DNA from: Bacteroidales bacterium
Lineage (GTDB): Bacteria > Bacteroidota > Bacteroidia > Bacteroidales > JAADJA01
Length of the DNA: 5,182 bases
Assembly (NCBI GenBank): GCA_029934735.1
Contig: JAOZLR010000204.1
Location: 1-5,182, forward strand
Direction: 5' to 3'
This document shows, piece by piece, positions 1-5,182 of the stretch. Both the position numbers and the translations under genes were made by a program. Below the pieces are notes generated by a model. The model made no database searches. It was given only the letters and a program-made list of their open reading frames with translations, and was not told the DNA's origin. Positions within the stretch are counted from its first letter, which is position 1; each line of letters opens with the position of its first letter.

Positions 1-833
1 AAATATAACCTGCCTTCATCTTCAAATTTGTAACCTTGATATAAATAGGGAATCTGTCGGCCACTTTTATGAGTTATGTTGGCTTTTAACTGTGCGTTAC
101 CTGTGCTAAAAATCTGCTTGATTGCTTTTTTGACTTTTATAAACTCTTTCTCAGTAAATAACTGATGCGGTTGCATATTTAAAAGCTCATCCCCCAGGTA
201 TCCCAGATTAAATTCAAGGTTGTTGTTCCATCTTTTAAGAAAAAAATCATCCCCCACTTTTTCGTACACATAAAAAATACCGGGCAAGCTGTTAATCAGC
301 TTACTATTAAAATCTTTAGCATTAAAGAAGGTTTTTTGCTCAAGAAGGATTTGGGCGTGTTTCATTTCTTCAATCTTGCTGTAGTAAGCCTCCATTTGAT
401 TTTTTAAATGAGTTATTTTATCAATCTGATTGCTAAACTCTTCTTTTGTATCTGTTTTGGTTTTTCTAACTGCAATTCCAATGAAATATTCTTTACCACT
501 TAAAACTATTAGCGTGCGTAAACCAATAACGGGGAATAGATTGCCTGATTTGGACCGTACGCTAAATTCAATAATTTGTTCTTCTCCATTACCATCGGCA
601 ACTATTTTGCTAAATTTATCAAGTACCCTTTCTTTGTCGGACCCCTGAACAAAATCTGATATAGATAATTTATTCAGCTCCTCCTTTGAATAACCAGAAC
701 CAACCTCAATATTTTTGTTCCAGGCTACTAACCTGCCATCTTTGGAAAAAGCATAGGCAAGTTCGGGCAGGCTCTGAATGATTAATTTTAGTGCCAGGGG
801 TATTTTTACTGTATTTTTATTTTTTTTACTCAT
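1..833 (-). CDS. Tandem PAS-domain sensory protein, N-terminal part (C-terminus outside window)
   Basis: Reading the minus strand from the ATG at 833-831 gives 277 codons plus two bases with no stop before the window edge, so the C-terminus is missing. Residues about 13-125 look like a PAS domain: an S-box-like start (SLPELAYAFSKDGRLVAWN), then GYSKEEL, and a strand-rich end with KSGNLFPV and FIGIAVRKT. Residues about 128-170 are charged and helical, probably a coiled-coil linker. A second PAS domain begins near residue 175 (LINSLPGIFYVYE, then RWNNNLEFNLGYLGDEL and HKSGRQIPY) and runs to the edge. There is no signal peptide or membrane helix in the visible part, so a cytoplasmic sensor is likely. 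PAS domains bind small ligands or cofactors or mediate dimerisation. The output domain (histidine kinase, cyclase or other) cannot be seen. The gene is transcribed divergently from the outer-membrane barrel gene at 1133. Confidence 0.85.
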   Translation of the reverse strand, partial: MSKKNKNTVKIPLALKLIIQSLPELAYAFSKDGRLVAWNKNIEVGSGYSKEELNKLSISDFVQGSDKERVLDKFSKIVADGNGEEQIIEFSVRSKSGNLFPVIGLRTLIVLSGKEYFIGIAVRKTKTDTKEEFSNQIDKITHLKNQMEAYYSKIEEMKHAQILLEQKTFFNAKDFNSKLINSLPGIFYVYEKVGDDFFLKRWNNNLEFNLGYLGDELLNMQPHQLFTEKEFIKVKKAIKQIFSTGNAQLKANITHKSGRQIPYLYQGYKFEDEGRLY

Positions 834-875
834 ACTATGAGGTTTATTAATTCATTAAAATACTTTATGTTACTT

Positions 876-938
876 CAAATATAAGATTGTTTCATTTATA
901 AAACTTGCATTTTATGACCATTTACTGGTGCAAAAATA
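876..938 (-). promoter_or_regulatory. Candidate minus-strand -7 elements for the PAS gene
   Basis: On the minus strand two sequences match the Bacteroidota -7 consensus TAnnTTTG: TATATTTG at 883-876 and TATTTTTG at 938-931. They would give leaders of roughly 40 and 90 nt before the ATG at 833. Neither has a clear TTTG at the expected 19-21 bp upstream; the outer one has only a TTG at 956-954, 15 bp away. In AT-rich DNA such -7 matches occur by chance, so this is tentative. Confidence 0.35.
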
Positions 939-993
939 AATAATTATCATTCTCAATAGTAGTTTTTTTGTCCGCATTTTGTCCATTTTGTCT

Positions 994-1026
994 TTTGTTA
1001 ATATTATTGTTTTTGATATATCTTTG
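994..1026 (+). promoter_or_regulatory. Bacteroidota-type -33/-7 promoter for the barrel-lipoprotein unit
   Basis: TTTG at 994-997 and TATCTTTG at 1019-1026 are separated by 21 bp. This fits the primary-sigma consensus of the phylum (TTTG at -33, TAnnTTTG at -7). Transcription would start around 1031-1034, giving a leader of about 100 nt to the ATG at 1133. It is the best promoter match in the window and lies in the right place and orientation. Confidence 0.65.
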
Positions 1027-1132
1027 TGCGCTATTGCTTATTCGTTCTCTTATCAAAGATGGGCGAAACGTTGAATTCGTAGTAAACCAAGTTTTTTTAC
1101 AATAAAATATAGTTTAATCAAAATTTGAATAA

Positions 1133-1855
1133 ATGAAAAAACCTGTACTTTTTGTTATCCTTTCTTTATGCTCATTTTTCCTTTATGCGCAAGAAACAGC
1201 CAATACAGAATTTGCATTACCAAAGGGAAGTGGATTCATTACACCGACATTTAGTTTAAAGCAATCAAGTACTACTAACAGCCAGGTACTTGGTGTTCAG
1301 ATTGATGAAAGGTATAATTTGGATTACTCTGTAAATTTTAACTGGGGTTATTTTTTTCAAAAGGATTTTTCAATTGGCTTACAGCTCACTTATAACAACA
1401 AGCGGGAAGATTTAATTTATTATCCAAATGATATTCATACAGTCTCAAACTACTATTCCAATATGATTTATTTAACTCCGAATATTCGGAATTATTTTGG
1501 AGCAGGCAGGTTTAAGGCTTTTGCGCAAACCAATCTGGGTTTTGCATACGGGCAAGGACTCAGAAGAACATATGCCGAAGAAAATGATGATAAAATTGAT
1601 TATGAAAGGATGGAAATAACCCTTGCCGTTCAGCCAGGGGTTGCTGTGTTTGTTGCAGATTTTATGACAGTGGAATTAAGTATAAACCTTATTGGATTTA
1701 CTTCTACATCCGAAAAGTCAATTTTAAATAATACCTATGAAAGCACAAAAAAGACAAATACGGTTGATTTTGATATTAATGTATTGACCATGCAAATTGG
1801 GATAGGGTTTTACTTTAATTCAAAAAAGTATGCAGAACCTAAGCCAAAGAACTAA
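1133..1855 (+). CDS. Small outer-membrane beta-barrel protein
   Basis: This 240-residue protein begins with a Sec signal peptide: MKKP, a hydrophobic stretch at residues 5-18, and probable cleavage after A19 (LYA/QE). The mature part is made of alternating aromatic/polar strands separated by polar loops. I count about eight candidate strands, near residues 34-46, 62-76, 79-91, 110-122, 126-145, 158-174, 177-193 and 213-230. That suggests a compact barrel of the OmpX/OmpW-like size class (outer-membrane beta-barrel families such as PF13505 or PF13568). The last strand (LTMQIGIGFYF) is followed by a polar, Lys/Pro-rich tail of about 12 residues instead of ending in a terminal Phe. The start is set by the signal peptide and the upstream promoter; there is no strong Shine-Dalgarno, as is usual in the phylum. 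The gene lies 62 bp before the lipoprotein gene and is probably co-transcribed with it. Ligand or partner is unknown. Confidence 0.85.
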   Translation: MKKPVLFVILSLCSFFLYAQETANTEFALPKGSGFITPTFSLKQSSTTNSQVLGVQIDERYNLDYSVNFNWGYFFQKDFSIGLQLTYNNKREDLIYYPNDIHTVSNYYSNMIYLTPNIRNYFGAGRFKAFAQTNLGFAYGQGLRRTYAEENDDKIDYERMEITLAVQPGVAVFVADFMTVELSINLIGFTSTSEKSILNNTYESTKKTNTVDFDINVLTMQIGIGFYFNSKKYAEPKPKN

Positions 1856-1873
1856 TTTATCTAACAAAGTGTT

Positions 1874-1900
1874 ATCTGAGATATTTATATCCCAGGTTTT
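1874..1900 (+). terminator. Intercistronic imperfect hairpin, possible attenuator or processing site
   Basis: In the 62-bp gap between the barrel and lipoprotein genes, bases 1874-1884 can pair with 1887-1897. The core CTGAGATAT pairs with ATATCCCAG with one A-C mismatch, and A-T and T-G pairs extend the base. TTT follows at 1898-1900. The stem is AT-rich and the U tract short, so full termination is doubtful. Partial termination or an mRNA processing/stability element is equally possible. Confidence 0.4.
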
Positions 1901-1917
1901 AAAAATAAAGTAAAAAG

Positions 1918-2967
1918 ATGAAAAAAATAATAACCTTGTTAACCCTTATAAGCCTTTTTGGTTGTGTTAAAGAAGATCGTTTCCCTTATTCTGATAAGAA
2001 TGCTATTTTAAGTTTTACATTGCCGGGACAGGCATCGGCTACTTCTATTGATGGCGATTCGCTTATGGTAAATATTTCATTTTCAGAGGGGGCAGATGTA
2101 ACTGCATTAACGCCTTCAGGAGTTTCAATAAGTAATCTTGCCAGTATTTCGCCGGATACAACTTTACCCCAGGATTTCTCGGATCCAGTTACTTATAGGG
2201 TTACTGCCGAAAATGGAACCTCATCGGATTGGATAATTAATGTTGGGGTACAGGGAAGTGAGCCTCAATTAGCAAATTCAGACTTTAATTTGTGGTATTC
2301 TGTAGGTAATTATGAGCAACCGGGTGAAAGTGCCAGTTCAACATTTTGGGATACGGCCAATAAACCCCTGGCAATTGTGAATTCTCCAAATACAAACAAG
2401 GTAGAAAGGTCTGCTGATGATTTTTATGTAAATATGATTACCATTGCTGCACCAGCTTTAGTAAGGATTGCAGCAGCTACAATTTATACAGGAGTATTTA
2501 CCGATGGGCCTCCAAGTGTTACTGATCCAAGGTCGAATATTACATTTGGAACACCTTATGCAGGTACGCCGGTTTCATTTTCAACTGAATATCAATATAC
2601 GCCTGGCGAAAGTTACGAGGATGCTGACGGGAATGTGATTCCTGGTAACGATAGTTGCGATGTTTATGTGCTGTTACAATTGGTTGATGAAAACGATCCG
2701 ACAAATGTCCAGAGGGTTGCAACTGCATGGTTTAGAAGCGGCGAAACCGTTGTTGATTGGACTACCATAACCTCTGACTTCATATATGGGGAATTGCCTG
2801 CAGGCTCTCCTGGATATATGCAGCCTATTGCACCCGAAATTTGGGCACCAGCCGGATCAATAGCAAATCAAATTACGGTCGTTTATTCTTCAAGCGCACT
2901 GGGCGATTACTTTACCGGTGCAATTGGAAGTGAGTTAAATGCTGATAATTTTGTATTGAATTATTAA
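1918..2967 (+). CDS. Predicted surface lipoprotein with Ig-like and PCMD domains
   Basis: This 349-residue protein has a lipoprotein signal peptide: MKK, a hydrophobic stretch, then the lipobox LFGC with Cys16 as the lipidated residue. Cys is followed by VKEDR, which matches the K-(D/E)2 lipoprotein export signal described for Bacteroidota, so it probably reaches the cell surface. Residues about 28-110 form a beta-rich module ending in VTYRVTAENGTSSDWIINV, typical of DUF5018 or cadherin-like Ig-fold domains. Residues about 120-349 resemble a PCMD domain (PF13201, named putative carbohydrate metabolism): FNLWY at 123-127, FWDTAN at 143-148, AATIYTGVF at 186-194, GTPVSFSTEYQY at 216-227, and a C-terminal block (323-349) with YSSSALGDYFTGAIGS, then DNFVLNY. 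The family is thought to bind or act on glycans, but no catalytic residue is established that I can point to. It follows the barrel gene in the same orientation with no promoter of its own visible. Confidence 0.87.
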   Translation: MKKIITLLTLISLFGCVKEDRFPYSDKNAILSFTLPGQASATSIDGDSLMVNISFSEGADVTALTPSGVSISNLASISPDTTLPQDFSDPVTYRVTAENGTSSDWIINVGVQGSEPQLANSDFNLWYSVGNYEQPGESASSTFWDTANKPLAIVNSPNTNKVERSADDFYVNMITIAAPALVRIAAATIYTGVFTDGPPSVTDPRSNITFGTPYAGTPVSFSTEYQYTPGESYEDADGNVIPGNDSCDVYVLLQLVDENDPTNVQRVATAWFRSGETVVDWTTITSDFIYGELPAGSPGYMQPIAPEIWAPAGSIANQITVVYSSSALGDYFTGAIGSELNADNFVLNY

Positions 2968-3045
2968 TATCCAAAACAGCAAATATATTTTTGTGCAAAA
3001 CATCTGTTCCTGTGTCTTTTTTGCAAATTTAACGGCTGGTTTTTT
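2968..3045. terminator. Convergent intergenic gap with inverted repeat, possible bidirectional terminator
   Basis: This 78-bp gap separates the stops of two converging genes. TGCAAAA at 2994-3000 and TTTTGCA at 3019-3025 form a perfect 7-bp inverted repeat with an 18-nt loop. The stem is AT-rich, and neither strand has a U tract directly after it. The position suits a terminator serving both genes, but the structure is weak. A T run at 3041-3047 is not preceded by a good stem. Confidence 0.25.
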
Positions 3046-4242
3046 TTACCCACCTACCATTGACTCAATAAACATGTTAAATAACTGTGAGAATGAATAA
3101 TATGTAAATACTAGAGGGATATATGGGATTACATTCATGATGAAGCTCACAATAATCATTTTCAAGTCGATTGGTATAAGTTTCATTCCCTCAATAGGGG
3201 CATAACTTCCGTTTATATCAGCCAAAGAGGAATTATCCATTGTCCCCAATATAGCTTCATCATTGCCAGGTTTTCCATCTATCCATTTCTTAATATAGTC
3301 GTAATTGTGTTTTCTTACCAAATCACCAAACTTTATTATACCTTCTCTTCTGGCATTGGTTAATTTGGGCATAAAAGCCAATAAAGGGGAAAATAAGATA
3401 ATTGGTGAGAGTATTACATAAAATAGGATTAAATGAAAATATGCCATAAAAGAGGTATCGTTGTAAATGATATCGATACCAATCATTGCAGATAGCATTG
3501 CTGATGGTGCAACAAGGATAAAACTAAATGTTAAGGGCACCATATTCAGGTATCCAAGTCCTGCCATTTTATCGGCATGCAAAGGATCAGCATATATTTT
3601 AAAGCGTGAAATTTTGATGACTGAATAAGTCCAGACAATCCATCTCCACACCCACCTAAACATAAGCAACATAAATAATGGAACACAAATTAAAAAATTA
3701 TACCATCCGGCAATATTTAATGCACCGGTGTTATAAGTCAGGTAATTCCGCGTTGAATCTTCTGCAGAAATATATTCTGGATTAATAATGATTGCAGTAT
3801 AGTAAATTATCAGTGCAATAATTTCAGGAATGTAGGAGGTGGTTAATTTTTTAAGATGGTTCACCATCTGATTGTACTTTTGCTGTTGTGCATTGGGGAT
3901 AATGTTGTCAGTATTCTGAATATATTCAACGAAACTTTTGTTAACCATTTTTTCGATGAGAATTAAAAATGGAACCACTATGAGAAATCGTACATGAATC
4001 AGGAAATCTTCAAAAAAACTGATCGTGGTAATATCATCTGAAAGTGTTCCATAAATTAAGGCAAGTACACATAAAGGAAGCCATGTAATTAAAGCCAGGG
4101 CAATAGCTGTATTTGACAGATCCCTTCCTGGTTTGGCCTTTTTTCGAAAAACAGAAGTTGAAGAATATATTAAACCTCCATCAACCAACGAAAATCCTTC
4201 ATAATTAGCTGAGCTTTGTGAATCTAAGACCTTTTCTTTCAT
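3046..4242 (-). CDS. Polytopic inner-membrane protein of unknown function (about 7 TM)
   Basis: The 398-residue product has about seven hydrophobic segments, near residues 45-65, 82-99, 137-155, 179-206, 233-256, 266-290 and 362-384. A polar N-terminus of about 44 residues precedes them. A loop between the fourth and fifth segments carries DPLHADKMAGLGYL (219-232). I recall similar His-Pro-Asp-x-x-Gly-Gly-Leu-like motifs in uncharacterised 400-residue membrane proteins of Proteobacteria and other phyla. After the sixth segment, PKLTNARREGIIKFGDL and YIKKW (292-320) also look like a conserved soluble part of such proteins. I know no biochemical function and assign none. The start is the first ATG of the frame; upstream is only the 40-bp gap after the DUF1622 stop, which argues for co-transcription. 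It converges with the lipoprotein gene. Confidence 0.8.
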   Translation of the reverse strand: MKEKVLDSQSSANYEGFSLVDGGLIYSSTSVFRKKAKPGRDLSNTAIALALITWLPLCVLALIYGTLSDDITTISFFEDFLIHVRFLIVVPFLILIEKMVNKSFVEYIQNTDNIIPNAQQQKYNQMVNHLKKLTTSYIPEIIALIIYYTAIIINPEYISAEDSTRNYLTYNTGALNIAGWYNFLICVPLFMLLMFRWVWRWIVWTYSVIKISRFKIYADPLHADKMAGLGYLNMVPLTFSFILVAPSAMLSAMIGIDIIYNDTSFMAYFHLILFYVILSPIILFSPLLAFMPKLTNARREGIIKFGDLVRKHNYDYIKKWIDGKPGNDEAILGTMDNSSLADINGSYAPIEGMKLIPIDLKMIIVSFIMNVIPYIPLVFTYYSFSQLFNMFIESMVGG

Positions 4243-4282
4243 GATAAAAAATTTAATTCCGTAAAAATAATTCTACAAAACA

Positions 4283-4675
4283 TCAGATTTTCGGTATCAA
4301 CCGTTGATGTTTTGATTCTGTTCGTCCTGCCTTGCTCTTAGTGCTCTGCCATGGAAATTTTCCTTCAAGCTCAACTTGTAATGACATACTCAAGAATGTT
4401 CGGATGAGAACAACTAATCCTAAAATACTAACAGACTCTATTGTCGGATCTAAAACTACAGTAGACATTATATCAGCTGCAATAAGTATTTCTAACCCCA
4501 GAAGAATTGATTTTCCCAATGATTGACGCAAATTAGTGAAATTGCCTGCTTTCTTTTTGGGGATAAATATTAAAAATCTGATAAGGGAATATAATGCGCC
4601 TAAAAAAATCGTTAGAATTCCAATAAACTCTACTATTTTTGTAATGATGATAATATATGACTTTAAATCTTCCAT
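4283..4675 (-). CDS. DUF1622 family membrane protein
   Basis: This 130-residue protein matches what I know of DUF1622 (PF07784). It has LRQSLGKSILLGLEILIAADIM (49-70, with the LLGLE and AAD core), then VVLIRTFLS (88-96) and ELEGKFPW (102-109). Three membrane segments are visible, near residues 8-38, 56-75 and 82-100. A basic loop (PKKKAG, 39-44) follows the first and a polar, basic tail (110-130) ends the protein. The length is normal for the family. Its function is not known; it is a small inner-membrane protein found widely in bacteria. The stop lies 40 bp before the 398-residue membrane protein gene, so the two probably form one transcript. Upstream is a 139-bp gap containing a 10-bp inverted repeat; no -33/-7 promoter is recognisable there, so transcription may come from the gene beyond 4815. 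Confidence 0.88.
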   Translation of the reverse strand: MEDLKSYIIIITKIVEFIGILTIFLGALYSLIRFLIFIPKKKAGNFTNLRQSLGKSILLGLEILIAADIMSTVVLDPTIESVSILGLVVLIRTFLSMSLQVELEGKFPWQSTKSKAGRTESKHQRLIPKI

Positions 4676-4695
4676 GCTTTGTGTTTAATAATTTC

Positions 4696-4736
4696 GAGTA
4701 GCGTTAAGAATAAGTATGGGTTTTGGAACGCTACTC
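4696..4736. repeat. Perfect 10-bp inverted repeat upstream of the DUF1622 gene
   Basis: GAGTAGCGTT at 4696-4705 and AACGCTACTC at 4727-4736 are exact reverse complements separated by 21 bp. The arms are more GC-rich than their surroundings. The repeat lies 20 bp upstream of the DUF1622 ATG and about 78 bp past the stop of the gene at 4815. On the minus strand no U tract follows, so it is not a classic terminator. It could be a leader hairpin, an operator, or the trace of a small inserted repeat. Confidence 0.7.
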
Positions 4737-4814
4737 TTTCGGTTTCAGCCCCATTTAGAAATTTCCATTAAACCTGTCTGGTTGGCTGGCAAGTTTGTGG
4801 TAGAACCAATTATT

Positions 4815-5182
4815 TTAAAAAACAAATGTCATTCCAACAGATGGTCCTCTGAAATTATATTCAATTGTTGTGTTTATTGCATTTTCCTTAAAAAACATAT
4901 TAATATCAAATTGTTTATAGCTCAAACTGAAACCAAACCATCTGAGAGGCCTGTATGTCAATGCAAGATCATAGCTATTAATGCCACCTCCAAAGTAATC
5001 TGTATGAAATGAAAAGAAACCCAGTGCTCCATTCAGATATAGTTTTTCAGTAATTTTAAACTCAGCTACCAGTCCAAAATTTGGAAGTGGTGCCATGATA
5101 CCAGCTTTTGACTCAAAGTCTCTCAGATTAGATTCTATTTTTGCATATAAATTCATTAAATAAATATTAAAATAAAAGCCTA
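4815..5182 (-). CDS. Outer-membrane beta-barrel protein, C-terminal part (start outside window)
   Basis: The frame is open from the window edge to the TAA at 4817-4815, giving 122 codons. An ATG at 5156-5154 exists, but the eight codons before it (GFYFNIYL) continue a beta-strand pattern with no stop or signal peptide. The real start is therefore probably beyond 5182 and this ATG is internal. The visible part shows alternating aromatic and polar strands with tight turns: NFGLVAEFKITEKLYLNGALGFF, DLALTYRPLRWFGFSLSYKQFDI, and TTIEYNFRGPSVGMTFVF. The final Phe and the preceding alternating hydrophobics are the usual C-terminal signature recognised by the BAM machinery. The protein is therefore placed in the outer membrane; the exact family and ligand cannot be told from this fragment. 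It lies 139 bp upstream of the DUF1622 gene on the same strand. Confidence 0.78.
   Translation of the reverse strand, partial: GFYFNIYLMNLYAKIESNLRDFESKAGIMAPLPNFGLVAEFKITEKLYLNGALGFFSFHTDYFGGGINSYDLALTYRPLRWFGFSLSYKQFDINMFFKENAINTTIEYNFRGPSVGMTFVF

Larger units (their letters stand above)
834..1132. other. Divergent intergenic region between PAS gene and barrel gene
   Basis: This 299-bp AT-rich gap separates two divergent genes and holds no convincing coding sequence. It contains a good plus-strand promoter at 994-1026, two minus-strand -7-like elements (876-883 and 931-938), and a run of TTTTGTC repeats at 966-998. It also holds a leader of about 100 nt before the ATG at 1133. Within that leader, GTAAA at 1082-1086 can pair with TTTAC at 1096-1100, a weak hairpin that I do not interpret. 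Confidence 0.7.

Noticed and set aside
430..648. 72-codon plus-strand open frame
   Set aside because: It lies antisense within the PAS gene, whose minus-strand frame is open over the whole stretch and encodes recognisable PAS sequence. This frame has no family features.
1059..1082. Seven-codon upstream frame in the barrel leader (ATG to TAG)
   Set aside because: It could be a leader peptide, but it has no ribosome-binding site, no codon bias and no hairpin pair suggesting attenuation. Chance is the simpler explanation.
1160..1174. Cys13 in the barrel signal peptide as a possible lipobox
   Set aside because: The preceding residues LSL lack the small residue needed at -1, and the hydrophobic stretch continues after the Cys. 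A normal signal peptidase I site after A19 fits better.
2540..2728. 62-codon minus-strand open frame
   Set aside because: It is antisense to the PCMD domain of the lipoprotein gene, and its composition (His, Gln, Arg rich) is not protein-like for this genome.
2986..2993. TATTTTTG, a -7-like match on the plus strand
   Set aside because: It lies in a convergent gap with no plus-strand gene downstream, so it is probably a chance match in AT-rich DNA.
4332..4526. 64-codon plus-strand open frame
   Set aside because: It is antisense to the well-supported DUF1622 gene.
4798..4808. TGGT-AGA-ACCA mini hairpin after the barrel stop
   Set aside because: The stem has only four pairs and no U tract on the minus strand, so it cannot be supported as a terminator.
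4716..5012. 98-codon plus-strand open frame
   Set aside because: It runs antisense through the barrel C-terminus at 4815-5182 and has no signal peptide or family motif.
1..5182. CRISPR array, IS element, tRNA/rRNA or defence genes
   Set aside because: No regularly spaced repeats, transposase or integrase motifs, cloverleaf-like sequence or recognisable defence domains were seen on either strand.

Overview
The window looks like a chromosomal segment of a Bacteroidota bacterium, probably an environmental, Bacteroidales- or Marinilabiliales-like lineage (the order is a guess). The support is the AT-rich composition, weak Shine-Dalgarno sequences, a -33/-7 promoter of the Bacteroidota type (TTTG, 21-bp spacer, TATCTTTG), a lipoprotein whose Cys is followed by a Bacteroidota-style surface-export signal, and protein families (PCMD, small outer-membrane barrels) typical of the phylum.

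Layout: positions 1-833 (minus) hold the N-terminal part of a soluble protein with two PAS domains; its C-terminal output domain lies outside the window. A 299-bp divergent intergenic region (834-1132) carries promoter candidates on both strands. It is followed on the plus strand by a two-gene unit: a small, probably eight-stranded outer-membrane beta-barrel protein (1133-1855) and a 349-residue lipoprotein (1918-2967) with an N-terminal Ig-like domain and a C-terminal PCMD domain. An imperfect hairpin lies between these two genes.

The plus-strand unit converges on a minus-strand cluster, read from right to left. It comprises the C-terminal end of another outer-membrane barrel protein (4815-5182, start outside the window), a DUF1622 three-helix membrane protein (4283-4675), and a 398-residue polytopic membrane protein of unknown function (3046-4242) only 40 bp further on. 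A perfect 10-bp inverted repeat lies just upstream of the DUF1622 gene.

The window is mostly about the cell envelope: two outer-membrane barrels, one predicted surface lipoprotein, two inner-membrane proteins of unknown function and one sensory protein. I see no tRNA or rRNA, insertion sequence, phage gene, CRISPR array or defence-system gene. Nothing here stands out as a clear new system. The best leads are the barrel/lipoprotein pair, the linked pair of uncharacterised membrane genes, and the inverted repeats in the gaps.
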